Source: CAG-791 sp045113775 (GTDB lineage: Bacteria; Bacillota; Clostridia; Lachnospirales; Lachnospiraceae). From it: 64,000 nt of DNA. Both the position numbers and the translations under genes were made by a program. Each line of letters starts with the position of its first letter. Position 1 is the stretch's first letter. This document shows positions 34,835 through 44,119 of this stretch, in pieces. The notes under the pieces are model-generated. The model was given only the letters and a program-made list of their open reading frames with translations. It made no database searches and was not told where the DNA came from. Where the stretch lies: NCBI GenBank assembly GCA_045113775.1, contig JBGUJH010000157.1, positions 1 through 64,000 of the forward strand. Reading direction: 5' to 3'.

Positions 34835-35080
34835 AGTTAGTGTGTTCTTTTTCCTTGTCAAAATATACTTGTCCCCGATTTTCTGACAATCCGGGAAGCT
34901 GTAATAGGCGCCGTCTTTAAAACTGACGGGGACTATTTTTTGAATGCCCTGAAGTTATGCAGGGGTGAAACCTTTGCCGTAATAATCAGAAATGATAGTA
35001 TAAAAACAAAAAACGATAATTGCCACTCCATAATTGGGACCCGATGAACAAAATTCACTGGTTCTGTATATATAATTTAA
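34835..35080. other. intergenic stretch without a gene
   Basis: AT-rich. A TATAAT at 35070-35075 is a possible -10 element for the downstream peptidase gene, which would place the repeat array in its 5' leader. No clear -35 and no coding potential. Confidence 0.4.
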
Positions 35081-35266
35081 GCAAACTACCCCAGAGGTCG
35101 GACTGGCCAAGCGAACTACCCCACAAGCGAACTACCCCAAGCGAACTACCCCAGAGGTCACTAAGTAAGTAAGTAAGCAAAGCACCCCAGAGGTCGGACT
35201 GCAGAGGTCGGACTGGCCCTGACTGCGAAGCCACCCCAGAGGTAAGTTTTACAGAGGTAAGTTTTA
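35081..35266 (+). repeat. complex repeat array with truncated copies and microsatellite
   Basis: Four full plus copies mixed with copies cut after GAACTACCCCA or starting at CAGAGGTC. A run of four TAAG units occupies 35162-35177 and a 15-bp direct duplication (CAGAGGTAAGTTTTA) ends the array. It looks like a record of replication slippage within the family. Confidence 0.9.
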
Positions 35267-35295
35267 TAAGTTAAAGCAAATGAAGGAGATCTTTT

Positions 35296-36102
35296 ATGGA
35301 AAATCTTATAACAATCCTGCAAAAACTGTCTGTTCTAAACAGAGACAACGGACACGTATTCACCGACACTTCCAGGCTTGATGCCATCGAAGAATTAATG
35401 CAGGGCAGCAAATACAAAATAGCAAATACCGACGGTTTGTTTCGCATGTATTCGCAAGTCCCTGTCGATCAAATAACCGGCCCGGTGTTAATTGTTTCTT
35501 CTCATGTTGACTGCGAATATCACATCACAAAGTGTTTTACAAAGCATGTTGATGAAAATACGCTGCTTGGGACGTTCGACAATTCAATCACAAATGCAGC
35601 AATTGTTTATCTGATGCTGTCAGGAAATCTTCCTGAAAATGTACTGGTCGCATTTACCGGTGACGAGGAGGAAAACAGCCGAGGTGCACTTGGCGTATCC
35701 AGGTTTATTAAGGATCATAAACTGGATGTTCTCAATATTTTTGTTCTGGATGTGACTGAAGAAGGATGGAAGACAGGGGCGGACTTCACTGTAGAAAACG
35801 ATTTCTGGGATGACAATTGCGGTAAGCAAATTGTTCAATTAGCCCGGAATTCCGGATACAAATGGAATTATGTTCCCGGCGAGCCCGATGAAATACCCGA
35901 CTATATTCCAAAAGATCTGATTATTCACATTGAGGCTTATGCCGATGAGTCCTGGGATTATGACGAGGAAGATCTTCCTTGCTTCAGCTTATGCCTGCCT
36001 ACAAAGGGAGAAATGCACTGCAACGACGGTATTCTTGCGAGGACGGAATCTTTTGCCAGATATACTGAGATATTGAGGCGGATGCTCACCGAGTTGAGAT
36101 AG
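35296..36102 (+). CDS. M20/M28/M42-type metallopeptidase-like protein
   Basis: 268 residues. A plausible di-zinc peptidase core: His and Asp in SSHVDCEY, GTFDNSITNAA with the bridging Asp, catalytic Glu pair in FTGDEEENSRGALG, LDVTEEGW, and a late CNDG/H segment. Shorter than typical M20 or M42 enzymes (about 350), with no lid domain visible. Possibly an aminopeptidase-like protein of unknown substrate. GAAGGAG precedes the ATG, directly after a repeat array. Confidence 0.75.
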   Translation: MENLITILQKLSVLNRDNGHVFTDTSRLDAIEELMQGSKYKIANTDGLFRMYSQVPVDQITGPVLIVSSHVDCEYHITKCFTKHVDENTLLGTFDNSITNAAIVYLMLSGNLPENVLVAFTGDEEENSRGALGVSRFIKDHKLDVLNIFVLDVTEEGWKTGADFTVENDFWDDNCGKQIVQLARNSGYKWNYVPGEPDEIPDYIPKDLIIHIEAYADESWDYDEEDLPCFSLCLPTKGEMHCNDGILARTESFARYTEILRRMLTELR

Positions 36103-36104
36103 GA

Positions 36105-36261
36105 TCAATCTACCCCAGATCAATCTACCCCAGAGGTCGGCCTTGCGCGACAAACCACCCCAGAGGTCGCCCTTAACTCAAACCACCCCAGAGGTCGCCC
36201 TTGCCCAGACAAACCACCCCAGAGGTCGCCCTTAACTCAAACCACCCCAGAGGTCGGCCTA
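36105..36261 (+). repeat. repeat array (5 full, 1 partial copies)
   Basis: Starts 3 bp after the peptidase stop. Units mostly read CAAACCACCCCAGAGGTCGCC and two alternate flanks (CCTTAACTC and CCTTGCCCAGA) recur, indicating duplication of paired units. It is the last array before the repeat-free 36.3-56.6 kb region. Confidence 0.94.
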
Positions 36262-36346
36262 AACTATGTAAACTATGGAACTCAACGGATTGTCGTGCTA
36301 AAATTACTCTCAGTAAATTCTCCAGAAAGGATTAAAGGAATACGCA

Positions 36347-37351
36347 ATGAATGAAAACAAAAACATGAGCACAGTTCCGCAGGAAGATTTCGAGTTTTCA
36401 CAGGATGTTATCCGCAAATTGACGGACTATTTTTCGGAGAGAGTCGTGGGACAGGAAGTCCTGAGGAACTCCCTGATCACGTCCATCGTGGCTGACGGCC
36501 ATATTCTGATCGAGTCAGTCCCCGGACTGGCCAAGACGACCGCCGCCAAGGCAATCTCCGACGCCCTCAACGGCAAGTTCTCCCGAATCCAGTGCACGCC
36601 GGACCTTCTGCCCAGCGACATCATCGGCACACAGATCTACCACCAGGAAACCGGCAAGTTCGAGACCATTTTCGGCCCCGTTTTTGCGAATTTCGTCCTC
36701 CTCGACGAAGTAAACCGTTCAAGTGCGAAGACCCAGAGTGCCATGCTTGAGGCGATGCAGGAGCGCCAGGTCACGATCGGCGGCGTCACCTACCACATGC
36801 CTCAGGACATCTTTATCGTCATCGCGACGCAGAACCCCATCGAGCAGGAAGGAACCTATCCTCTTTCCGAAGCGCAGACCGACCGTTTCATGATCAAAGA
36901 GAAGATCACTTATCCGACCGCGGAGGAAGAGATCTACATCATGAACAAGATCGAAGACGGCTCCATTAACACCGTCAAGCCGGCGGTCCTGACGCTCGAA
37001 GACGTCGACAGGGTCCAGGATATTGCCGAGATGGTCTACGTCGATCCTTCTGTCAAAAAATACATCGCCGACATTGTCACTGCGACCCGTGAGCCCGCGG
37101 CGCACATCGACAAGAAATTCGCAAGCTACATCAGGATCGGCGCCAGCCCCCGCGCGACGATCAACTTCCTCAAGATCGCAAAGGCTTCCGCCCTGATCCA
37201 CGGGCGCACTTTTGCCGTGCCCGAAGACGTCAAGAGCATGGCCCACCAGGTGCTGCGCCACAGGATCGGACTGAATTACGCGGCTGTAGCCGACAATGTA
37301 TCAGTTGAAACGGTAATTGACAAAATTGTTGATTCGGTACATACACCATGA
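36347..37351 (+). CDS. moxR: MoxR-family AAA+ ATPase
   Basis: 334 residues. Walker A in ESVPGLAKTT, Walker B and following in FVLLDEVNRSSAKTQSAMLEAM, sensor motif ATQNPIEQEGTYPLSEAQ. MoxR ATPases act as chaperones that mature or load VWA-domain protein complexes. First gene of a six-gene operon in which every junction overlaps or nearly so. Preceded by AAAGGAATA. Its stop overlaps the next start (ATGA). Confidence 0.93.
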   Translation: MNENKNMSTVPQEDFEFSQDVIRKLTDYFSERVVGQEVLRNSLITSIVADGHILIESVPGLAKTTAAKAISDALNGKFSRIQCTPDLLPSDIIGTQIYHQETGKFETIFGPVFANFVLLDEVNRSSAKTQSAMLEAMQERQVTIGGVTYHMPQDIFIVIATQNPIEQEGTYPLSEAQTDRFMIKEKITYPTAEEEIYIMNKIEDGSINTVKPAVLTLEDVDRVQDIAEMVYVDPSVKKYIADIVTATREPAAHIDKKFASYIRIGASPRATINFLKIAKASALIHGRTFAVPEDVKSMAHQVLRHRIGLNYAAVADNVSVETVIDKIVDSVHTP

Positions 37352-38232
37352 GCATAGATCTTAATTACGATTATCTCGACAGAGTGCGCAGAGTCGCCTC
37401 GCTCTATACAAAAAGAAAGACATCCGACCTCCTCGACGGAGATTACAGTTCCATGCAGCACGGACGCAGCCTCGACTTTGACGACCTGCGGGAATACCGC
37501 TACGGCGACGACATCAACTACATCGACTGGAAATCTTCTTCCAGAGTCGGAAAGCCGCTCGTCAGGCGATATTTTGCCGACAGAAAGCATGACGTACTCT
37601 TCATCGGCGATACGGGTAAAAAGATGACCGGAGATACGCCGGCCGGTGAGTCCAAGGAGCATATCGCCCTCATGGCTTTCGGCGTGGCAGCTTACATTCT
37701 CGGCAAACAAGGGGTGAACTATGCCCTTTCTTACTGCACGGATGAGAGCAGCCGGATCAGTTCATTCACGTCCGGTCCCTCCCACCTCGAAGAACTCCTC
37801 GGGAGTTACAGGAAGGCGATCGAGTGCGGCACGCCAAAACAGAGTTTCTATGACACGTTATTGAACTCTGCGGCGATTTTCTCCCGGCATATGATCATGA
37901 TCATCATCACCGACGCGGAAGGACTCGCTGAGATGGACGCGGGCCTGATCAAGCGCCTCATTTACTACAACGACGTCTATATTTTCAAGATTGAAGACGC
38001 GCTTCTGACGGCAACTGATGTCTACGACCTTGATGCCGACGATTATGTGGACCCGTTCCTTGCCATGTGCAGGGACCTTTACCGCGAGGAAGTGAAGCTC
38101 AAAGAAGATCTCGACAAGAAAGCCGAGAAGCTCCTGACTCCGCACCGCATTTTCTTTAAGAGCATCTCGAAAGAAGAAGAGATCGTCGACACGCTCATAT
38201 ACTTATTCAGACGCAGAAAGGGAATCACATGA
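37348..38232 (+). CDS. DUF58 domain protein of the Bat-like operon
   Basis: 294 residues. The family motif LDFDDLREYRYGDDINYIDWKSSSR lies at about 49-73, followed by a VWA-like fold (FIGDTGKKMTGDTP) in which MIDAS positions are partly degenerate. DUF58 proteins are constant partners of MoxR ATPases. ATGA overlap with moxR and again with the next gene implies translational coupling. Confidence 0.9.
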   Translation: MSIDLNYDYLDRVRRVASLYTKRKTSDLLDGDYSSMQHGRSLDFDDLREYRYGDDINYIDWKSSSRVGKPLVRRYFADRKHDVLFIGDTGKKMTGDTPAGESKEHIALMAFGVAAYILGKQGVNYALSYCTDESSRISSFTSGPSHLEELLGSYRKAIECGTPKQSFYDTLLNSAAIFSRHMIMIIITDAEGLAEMDAGLIKRLIYYNDVYIFKIEDALLTATDVYDLDADDYVDPFLAMCRDLYREEVKLKEDLDKKAEKLLTPHRIFFKSISKEEEIVDTLIYLFRRRKGIT

Positions 38233-39107
38233 AGTATTCCATAGACCTTGAGCCGCCTTTCGCCTATTCCGCATATTGGTACGCGATCGGCCTGGGGCTG
38301 ATCCTGCTGGCTGTCCTGCTGCGATATCTGTTTAACAGGATCTTTATGAGACCGGTAGAGTCTCCGTTCAAAATAGACAAGCTCCATAAGCAGGCCATAG
38401 CACGGATCGACGGCATCGACAAATCCTACAGAGATAAACAGTGTGATCTGCGGACTATGCACCAGAATCTGAGCCGGGAAGTCCGGCAATACGCGCAGAC
38501 TATGGAAGGCCTGCGGGCAGAGTCCATGGTCTACGATGAGCTGTGCCAAAAGGCCAGGCCCGACCTGGCTGACGTGATCGGCGACTATTACGGCCCCGAG
38601 TTTGCCTATAAACCTCAGGCCGATCCGGCCGCCTCTGTTGCAAAAGCCAAAGCATCGATCGATGCGCATTATCAGAGAGTCCTGAAGGAAAAGAGGATCA
38701 ATTCCATTGGCCGCGCCAGATCCCGGATCAACGACATCCTGCGCGGAATAGGGCGCGTTGCCCCCGGATTCCTGGCTTCCGCTGTGCTGAGCCTGATCCG
38801 CTTCAACAGCACCAACTGGATCGACAGCATTCAAAAGGCAGCCACAAAGGGCAATCTGGATTCTTACAGTGTCCGCGGACAGGTGAGCAAAGCGGTCAGG
38901 AGTTTTGTCCGCTCGGCATCAGGTGCCAAAACAGACTCTGAAGCCTTCAAAGTACTGGAAGAAAAAAGAAAAAGCGGAAACCCCGAGCTGGCAGCGGCGG
39001 CAGTCTCCGCCCGGGATTTTTATGACCCCGACTTTATGTACCGTTCTTCTTATAACCCGAGTTTCGCAATAGTAAAAGGTAAGGAGCTGATCAAAAAATG
39101 GGTGTAA
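38229..39107 (+). CDS. membrane-anchored Bat-operon protein, unknown
   Basis: 292 residues with one N-terminal transmembrane helix (YWYAIGLGLILLAVLLRYLF, about 17-36), followed by a basic, helix-rich cytoplasmic domain. Its position between DUF58 and the VWA protein matches the DUF4381-like subunit of Bat operons, although the sequence is not clearly of that family. The start overlaps the DUF58 stop (ATGA) and the end overlaps the next gene by 10 nt. Confidence 0.75.
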   Translation: MKYSIDLEPPFAYSAYWYAIGLGLILLAVLLRYLFNRIFMRPVESPFKIDKLHKQAIARIDGIDKSYRDKQCDLRTMHQNLSREVRQYAQTMEGLRAESMVYDELCQKARPDLADVIGDYYGPEFAYKPQADPAASVAKAKASIDAHYQRVLKEKRINSIGRARSRINDILRGIGRVAPGFLASAVLSLIRFNSTNWIDSIQKAATKGNLDSYSVRGQVSKAVRSFVRSASGAKTDSEAFKVLEEKRKSGNPELAAAAVSARDFYDPDFMYRSSYNPSFAIVKGKELIKKWV

Positions 39108-41086
39108 GCTTTCATAATCCCTGGGTACTGATCCTGGGGGCGATCTTAACCGCTGCAGTCTGCCTCACTGCCTTTTTCCTCAAAAGAAAGTCAGACAGGA
39201 CGGCGCGGCTTAAGGCCGCAAACACGGCACGGCTGAAAAATACTGCTATTTATAAAAGAAAACTTCTGGAAGCCAAGATCTTCAGGCTCCTGTCATACTC
39301 CGGCATCATCATTGCCCTTATAGGGGCTACGATCCTCACTGCGAGGCCTTACAAAAGGGATGTCATCAAAGATACCGTCAACCGCAGAGATATCTTTTTG
39401 TGCATCGACATATCCTCTTCCAACTACGCAGGCGTAGAAGAACTGGTAGGTGCTTTCAAGGAGACCGTTTCCGGCCTCGACGGAGACCGCATCGGTATCT
39501 CTCTTTTCAATACGTCCAGCATCCAGTATGTCCCGATGACGGACGATTACGATTTTGTGCTGCGCAGGCTGGAGGCCCTGGAGACCTACCTGGCCGCCCA
39601 GCAGGAATTCATGACGACCTACGCGTCAAAATATGAATCCGTGTACGATATCCCGGAAGCCGAGCGCCCCAGATACGAGGAGCTGAACCGGATCCTTGCC
39701 ACTTTTGACTCAGGCGTAACAGCCGGTTACGAGCTCAAGGGTACCTCCGCGATAGGAGAAGGCCTGGCGTCCTGTCTCTTCAGCTTCCCGGAACTGACAC
39801 AGGAGGAGCGGACCAGGATCATCATCTTCCTTACGGACAACCAGCCCGAGCTTCTCGACGTGCCGCTGGTAACTCTGGATGAAGCGGCTAAGATGTGTCA
39901 ATTCGACAAAGTTATCGTGTTCGGCATCGATCCCGCAGTCGGGCAGGATCCCGCGCAGTACTCGGCAAACATTAATGAAATGAAGGACGCGGTCGAGCTG
40001 ACCGGCGGCAAATTCTACGGGCCTGACACTCCGCTCACGGCAGCGGACATTCTCGCGGATATCCAGTCCATCGAGAACAGGATCACCAAGACCACGACTT
40101 CCACCAAAGATACAGATACTCCTACACTTTGGTTTGTTGTGCTGACCGCAGGCATTGTGCTGATCGCGCTGACTACGCTCTATTTTGTCTTCCGCAGAGG
40201 CCTTAAGAGAGGCCGCCCGGCGCGCCTTGCCCTGGCCGGCATTATGCTCACCGCTATGATCGCCGGTGCCGTCTATATTGCTGTCCGGCCTATGTACCAG
40301 GATCCGAGCAAGATCACCAAGACCACTAACCTGGATGTCGCCTTTGTGGTCGACACAACCATCAGCATGTGGGCTGAGGATCACGGGAACGTTAAACGAA
40401 TGGACGGCGTCCGCAGGGACATCCAGACGATCATGGACTCGCTTCCCGGAAGCTGCTTCTCACTGATCAGCTTCGACAACGGCGCGAACATCCTGGCACC
40501 TTACACGCAGGACATCAACGTGATCAGTGACCTCGTGGCGCATCTCGAGATGCCTTCCTATACCACTTCCCAGGGTTCTTCGCTCAACACGGCCTATGAG
40601 GCGCTCCATATTATGCTGGAGGCCTCCGGTAAGAAGAAGGGAAACAGGAAAACTGTCGTCTTCCTGTTCAGTGACGGCGAGACGACGGACGGATCGAGCC
40701 TCATGAGCTTTAAGGATCTGGAGAAGCTTGTAGGCAACGGCGCAGTACTCGGATACGGCACGCAGCACGGCGGAAGGATGTACTATCCCGGAAGGGGTTA
40801 TATCCAGAATGTATCCACCGGCAAGGACGCACTGTCCAAAATCGATGAGACCACACTGCGGAGTATCGCGAATGATCTTGGAATTTCCTACATAAATGAG
40901 ACCAATGATCAAGGCGGCTCCCTGATCGCAAGGCTGCAGTCGATCCGGCTGATGAGCCGGGACGCCGCGTTTGCGGACGGCGACAGGACTGGTTTTGAAG
41001 AGACCTATTACTTCTCCTCTGCGATCCTGGCAGTTCTGCTTTTGATCTGGCTGTTTCTCACCGTTTACAGAGGGGGGGTGGCGTAA
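39098..41086 (+). CDS. double VWA-domain membrane protein (fused BatA-BatB-like)
   Basis: 662 residues with two tandem BatA/B modules. Module 1: two TM helices (about 7-27, 63-81), then VWA 1 with MIDAS start DISSSN. Module 2: two TM helices (about 345-365, 375-392), then VWA 2 with DTTISMW, and a final TM helix near the C-terminus (FSSAILAVLLLIWLFLTVY). Normally batA and batB are separate genes; here they are one polypeptide. The VWA domains would face outside between membrane helices and bind metal-dependent ligands. Start overlaps the previous gene by 10 nt. Confidence 0.88.
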   Translation: MGVSFHNPWVLILGAILTAAVCLTAFFLKRKSDRTARLKAANTARLKNTAIYKRKLLEAKIFRLLSYSGIIIALIGATILTARPYKRDVIKDTVNRRDIFLCIDISSSNYAGVEELVGAFKETVSGLDGDRIGISLFNTSSIQYVPMTDDYDFVLRRLEALETYLAAQQEFMTTYASKYESVYDIPEAERPRYEELNRILATFDSGVTAGYELKGTSAIGEGLASCLFSFPELTQEERTRIIIFLTDNQPELLDVPLVTLDEAAKMCQFDKVIVFGIDPAVGQDPAQYSANINEMKDAVELTGGKFYGPDTPLTAADILADIQSIENRITKTTTSTKDTDTPTLWFVVLTAGIVLIALTTLYFVFRRGLKRGRPARLALAGIMLTAMIAGAVYIAVRPMYQDPSKITKTTNLDVAFVVDTTISMWAEDHGNVKRMDGVRRDIQTIMDSLPGSCFSLISFDNGANILAPYTQDINVISDLVAHLEMPSYTTSQGSSLNTAYEALHIMLEASGKKKGNRKTVVFLFSDGETTDGSSLMSFKDLEKLVGNGAVLGYGTQHGGRMYYPGRGYIQNVSTGKDALSKIDETTLRSIANDLGISYINETNDQGGSLIARLQSIRLMSRDAAFADGDRTGFEETYYFSSAILAVLLLIWLFLTVYRGGVA

Positions 41087-41940
41087 TGAACCCGAAATTC
41101 GAAAAGTTCAAAAAAGTCATCGCCTTTGTAGAGAAGGTCCTCCTTGCGATCTGCACTCTCCTCACTGTTCTCGGTGTGCTCATTATTGCAAGGAGCCTTA
41201 TAAACGTAAATTTCCTTAACAATTACAATAAAGGCAAATATCCCACTGTGCTGGAGGGTCTGCTGCCCCATCTCCCTTTCGGAGAGAACTACGTGGCCTT
41301 TTATAACCTTGGAAACGCGGATTATATGAAAGGCAATTACGACAAGGCAGTCTCCTACTACGCAACCGCGCTTACCAAAGAGCCGCCGGAGCAGTACGAG
41401 GAATGCATGATCCGCACGAATCTGGCGCTGGCTCTGTGCCATACAATTGATTTCGACAACCTCGATCTCTCTGATCAGGAAGCAGTGCAGCATGCGATCG
41501 AAGTTCTGCTGACAGCCCGCTACTATCTCACTGAGCACGAGTGCGCAAGCGAGCCGGTGGGAAGCAACGACGGACACTTCCCGGACGCGGACAGCCTTAA
41601 GCACGATATTGACGAAATGCTCCAGAAGCTCCAGAGCCAGTCTTCCTCCGATTCGGATGACGGCCAGGGCGGCGGCGGCGGCGGTCAGGACCAGAATGAC
41701 AGCCAGGACCAAGGCCAGGACGATAATCAGAGTCAGGATCAGCAGGACCAGCAGAAGGACAAGAGCAAGTCCCAGGAAGAAAAGGAGAAAGAAGAAAAGG
41801 CTCGTCAGGAAGACGTCAAAGAGCAGCTCGAGCAGCAGAAACAGGACCTCAAAGACAAGAGCCAGTCCTCCTCCCCTTATGACTATGAATACATTGAGGG
41901 CGGAGACGCGCAGGGATATGGAGATGGAACGCTATGGTAA
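41086..41940 (+). CDS. TPR protein with Gln/Asp-rich tail (BatC-like)
   Basis: 284 residues. One N-terminal membrane helix (about 19-38), a TPR pair (AFYNLGNADYMKGNYDKAVSYY, then NLALALCHTIDF), and a low-complexity C-terminal third rich in Gln, Asp, Ser and Lys. This is the typical layout of BatC/BatE-type TPR proteins. Start and previous stop share one base (TAATG). Confidence 0.85.
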   Translation: MNPKFEKFKKVIAFVEKVLLAICTLLTVLGVLIIARSLINVNFLNNYNKGKYPTVLEGLLPHLPFGENYVAFYNLGNADYMKGNYDKAVSYYATALTKEPPEQYEECMIRTNLALALCHTIDFDNLDLSDQEAVQHAIEVLLTARYYLTEHECASEPVGSNDGHFPDADSLKHDIDEMLQKLQSQSSSDSDDGQGGGGGGQDQNDSQDQGQDDNQSQDQQDQQKDKSKSQEEKEKEEKARQEDVKEQLEQQKQDLKDKSQSSSPYDYEYIEGGDAQGYGDGTLW

Positions 41941-42998
41941 AAACTAAAAGAAAACTGCTTTCCGCCATCATTGCGGCGTTTGGATTAACACTTCTCCTCG
42001 GAGGCTGCGGCGGCTCAGGCGCGGGCTCGGATGAGACCGGTTCAAATACTGACGGATCCGCGGATACCGGCTCCGAGACGGTCGCGACTACCGGCGGCAG
42101 CGACGAATCGGCCTTCGGCGAAGATCCGCCTGCTCCGGAAGAGAAAAAAAATCCCGCAAGTGTGATGGTAAGGCCGGACACTCCCCCGGACGGACAAAGA
42201 TATGACGAGTGGAAAGGATTCCAATACACGGACCAGACCGAATTTGACGTAAGGACGTACTGGACCTTTTCCATGTACAATCATTCCAAAGTATCCGATT
42301 ACGATCTGGTGCAGGATCCTGTAGACATTGAAGACGGAAAGCTCACGATCATTGACTGCAAAGCAGAGCCTGTAGGCGGGGAAATGAAACTGAGATCCGG
42401 AGGATACGTCGACATCACTGTCGAAGTGAGATGGGACGGAACCATGAACGGAAAGGAAAACACGAGTAAAAAGATCCCCCGCTGGATGATCCGCTGGCAG
42501 GAGAACACTCCTTATCCGTGCGACGCATACACAGGAACTTCTTTGCTCAACTACTCCGCTAATAAGGATGAAGAACCCGTGGACATAAGTCCCGGCCAGG
42601 CTACAGCCACTTCAATGGTGGAATCGGATGTGACATACAACGGCCGCACCTACAGGCTGTTTGCCAAATCCGATATCCGAAATTCCTCCAGCGGCGGCTG
42701 GTCTACAGATTATTCAGGCGATTACTTTACTTTCTCCTGTCCGGGATCTGTAGATACCACCTTTACATTCCGGGTACCCGCCGATTACGACGGATTGGTG
42801 CTCGCGATCGACAAAGACATCACGGATGAAAAGTCAGTCAGTCTGGATGAAGCCGGAGAATTTCTCCAATTCGATGACCTGTATGCAGACATACTGACAA
42901 CAAGTACCGGCGTCAAGCAGTCGGTGGATGATTTCTATTTTATCAGGGTATCTGACCTCATTGAGTATTTCAAAGATTCTGAGCACATCCAATACTGA
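41934..42998 (+). CDS. lipoprotein at the end of the Bat-like operon
   Basis: 354 residues. Signal peptide and lipobox LLGGC (about residues 20-24), then a long Gly/Ser/Asp/Thr linker and a beta-rich extracellular domain with no recognised family. Overlaps the TPR gene by 7 nt, so it belongs to the operon and is likely the exported component acted on by the VWA machinery. Followed by a GC-rich hairpin. Confidence 0.8.
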   Translation: MVKTKRKLLSAIIAAFGLTLLLGGCGGSGAGSDETGSNTDGSADTGSETVATTGGSDESAFGEDPPAPEEKKNPASVMVRPDTPPDGQRYDEWKGFQYTDQTEFDVRTYWTFSMYNHSKVSDYDLVQDPVDIEDGKLTIIDCKAEPVGGEMKLRSGGYVDITVEVRWDGTMNGKENTSKKIPRWMIRWQENTPYPCDAYTGTSLLNYSANKDEEPVDISPGQATATSMVESDVTYNGRTYRLFAKSDIRNSSSGGWSTDYSGDYFTFSCPGSVDTTFTFRVPADYDGLVLAIDKDITDEKSVSLDEAGEFLQFDDLYADILTTSTGVKQSVDDFYFIRVSDLIEYFKDSEHIQY

Positions 42999-43012
42999 TT
43001 TCACGTAGTACA

Positions 43013-43053
43013 TGCGCGCGGACTGCTCTGTGATTGAAGACAGTCCGCGCGCA
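43013..43053 (+). terminator. GC-rich hairpin after the Bat-like operon
   Basis: 13-bp perfect arms TGCGCGCGGACTG with a 15-nt loop, then TAATAGTTTTT. Also precedes the HAD gene ribosome-binding site. Confidence 0.7.
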
Positions 43054-43077
43054 TAATAGTTTTTGAAGGAGATTCCT

Positions 43078-43905
43078 ATGCCGAATTATAAGCTCGCCGC
43101 CTTCGATATGGACGGCACCCTCCTGAATTCCCGCAAAGAAATTCCGTCTTCTGCCGTTCTCGCATGCAAGAGAGCCGCGGCCGCCGGCAGGATCGTTGCT
43201 CTTGATACCGGGCGCGCCGTCACGGAGCTCACTATTTTCCCCTTAACGGAGATGGGGATCCGCTACGGATCCTGCGCCTGCGGAACGGTGATCTACGATT
43301 TTGAGGACTCTCTTGTCCTCGCCAAAAAAACGATCCCTGAGTCTCTGGTTCCGACCATTGTGGAAGCCTCCGGGCTGGAAGATCTCATGCTGCAGGTGAT
43401 GGTCGACGGCATATCTTACGTGGAAGCGGCGGACGTAAAGCGGATGGAGCATTTTCAGATGGGCGTCTACCGGCCGCTCTACGAAGCGACTACCTCCTAC
43501 GCAGACGATGTTCGGGCATTCGCCTTGGAACATGCAGGCGAAATCAACAAGATGAACCTGTATCACGCCAGCCCGGAGGGCCGCGCGCGGACACTCGCCC
43601 GCCTCTCGTCTCTCCCGCTGGATTTCACATTCGCGGAGACAACCTCGCTGGAGATCACTCCGCAGGGCATCTCCAAGGGCACCGGACTGGCAGACCTTTG
43701 CTCGGTCCTCGGTATTTCCATCGCGGAAGCCATTGGAGTCGGCGACGCCTTCAATGATGTCCCTATGCTGGAGATGGCGGGCCTGGGCGTGGCCATGGGC
43801 AACTCCAACGAGGCTGCACTCGGAGCCGCGGACGTTGTCGTCGGCGACAATGACCACGACGGAATTGCGGAAGTCATAGACCGGTATCTTTTGGGAATCG
43901 GATGA
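43078..43905 (+). CDS. Cof-type HAD phosphatase
   Basis: 275 residues. Motif I is FDMDGTLLNS (nucleophile Asp), motif IV is GDAFNDVPMLEMAGLGVAMGNS, and a type IIB cap lies between. These enzymes dephosphorylate sugar phosphates or FMN-type cofactors; the substrate is unknown. GAAGGAG lies 6 nt before the ATG at 43078, preferred over the upstream TTG. Transcribed alone between two hairpins. Confidence 0.88.
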   Translation: MPNYKLAAFDMDGTLLNSRKEIPSSAVLACKRAAAAGRIVALDTGRAVTELTIFPLTEMGIRYGSCACGTVIYDFEDSLVLAKKTIPESLVPTIVEASGLEDLMLQVMVDGISYVEAADVKRMEHFQMGVYRPLYEATTSYADDVRAFALEHAGEINKMNLYHASPEGRARTLARLSSLPLDFTFAETTSLEITPQGISKGTGLADLCSVLGISIAEAIGVGDAFNDVPMLEMAGLGVAMGNSNEAALGAADVVVGDNDHDGIAEVIDRYLLGIG

Positions 43906-43916
43906 TTTATCGCATA

Positions 43917-43945
43917 AAAAAGGCACACAGATTGCGTGCCTTTTT
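43917..43945. terminator. intrinsic terminator
   Basis: AAAAAGGCAC/GTGCCTTTTT stem with a 9-nt loop, 11 bp after the HAD stop. Confidence 0.88.
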
Positions 43946-44119
43946 ATGATTCCATGTCAAGATTCGCGAAAACACATCAGTATATTGTTGTAAATCGACC
44001 ATATGATAGAATAAGGATAACTATTTGACACCCCGCGTTCCAAATGCTTCGCATTCGGGACTAAGGGCTTTTGGAGTCTCTGCTTTAGAGGCAGGTGACT
44101 TCTATACAGGAGGACACAT

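Noticed and set aside
2530..36261. Classical REP or BIME hairpins
   Set aside because: Single copies lack a stable palindrome; only opposed copies could form one, so equating them with enterobacterial REP is not justified by sequence alone.
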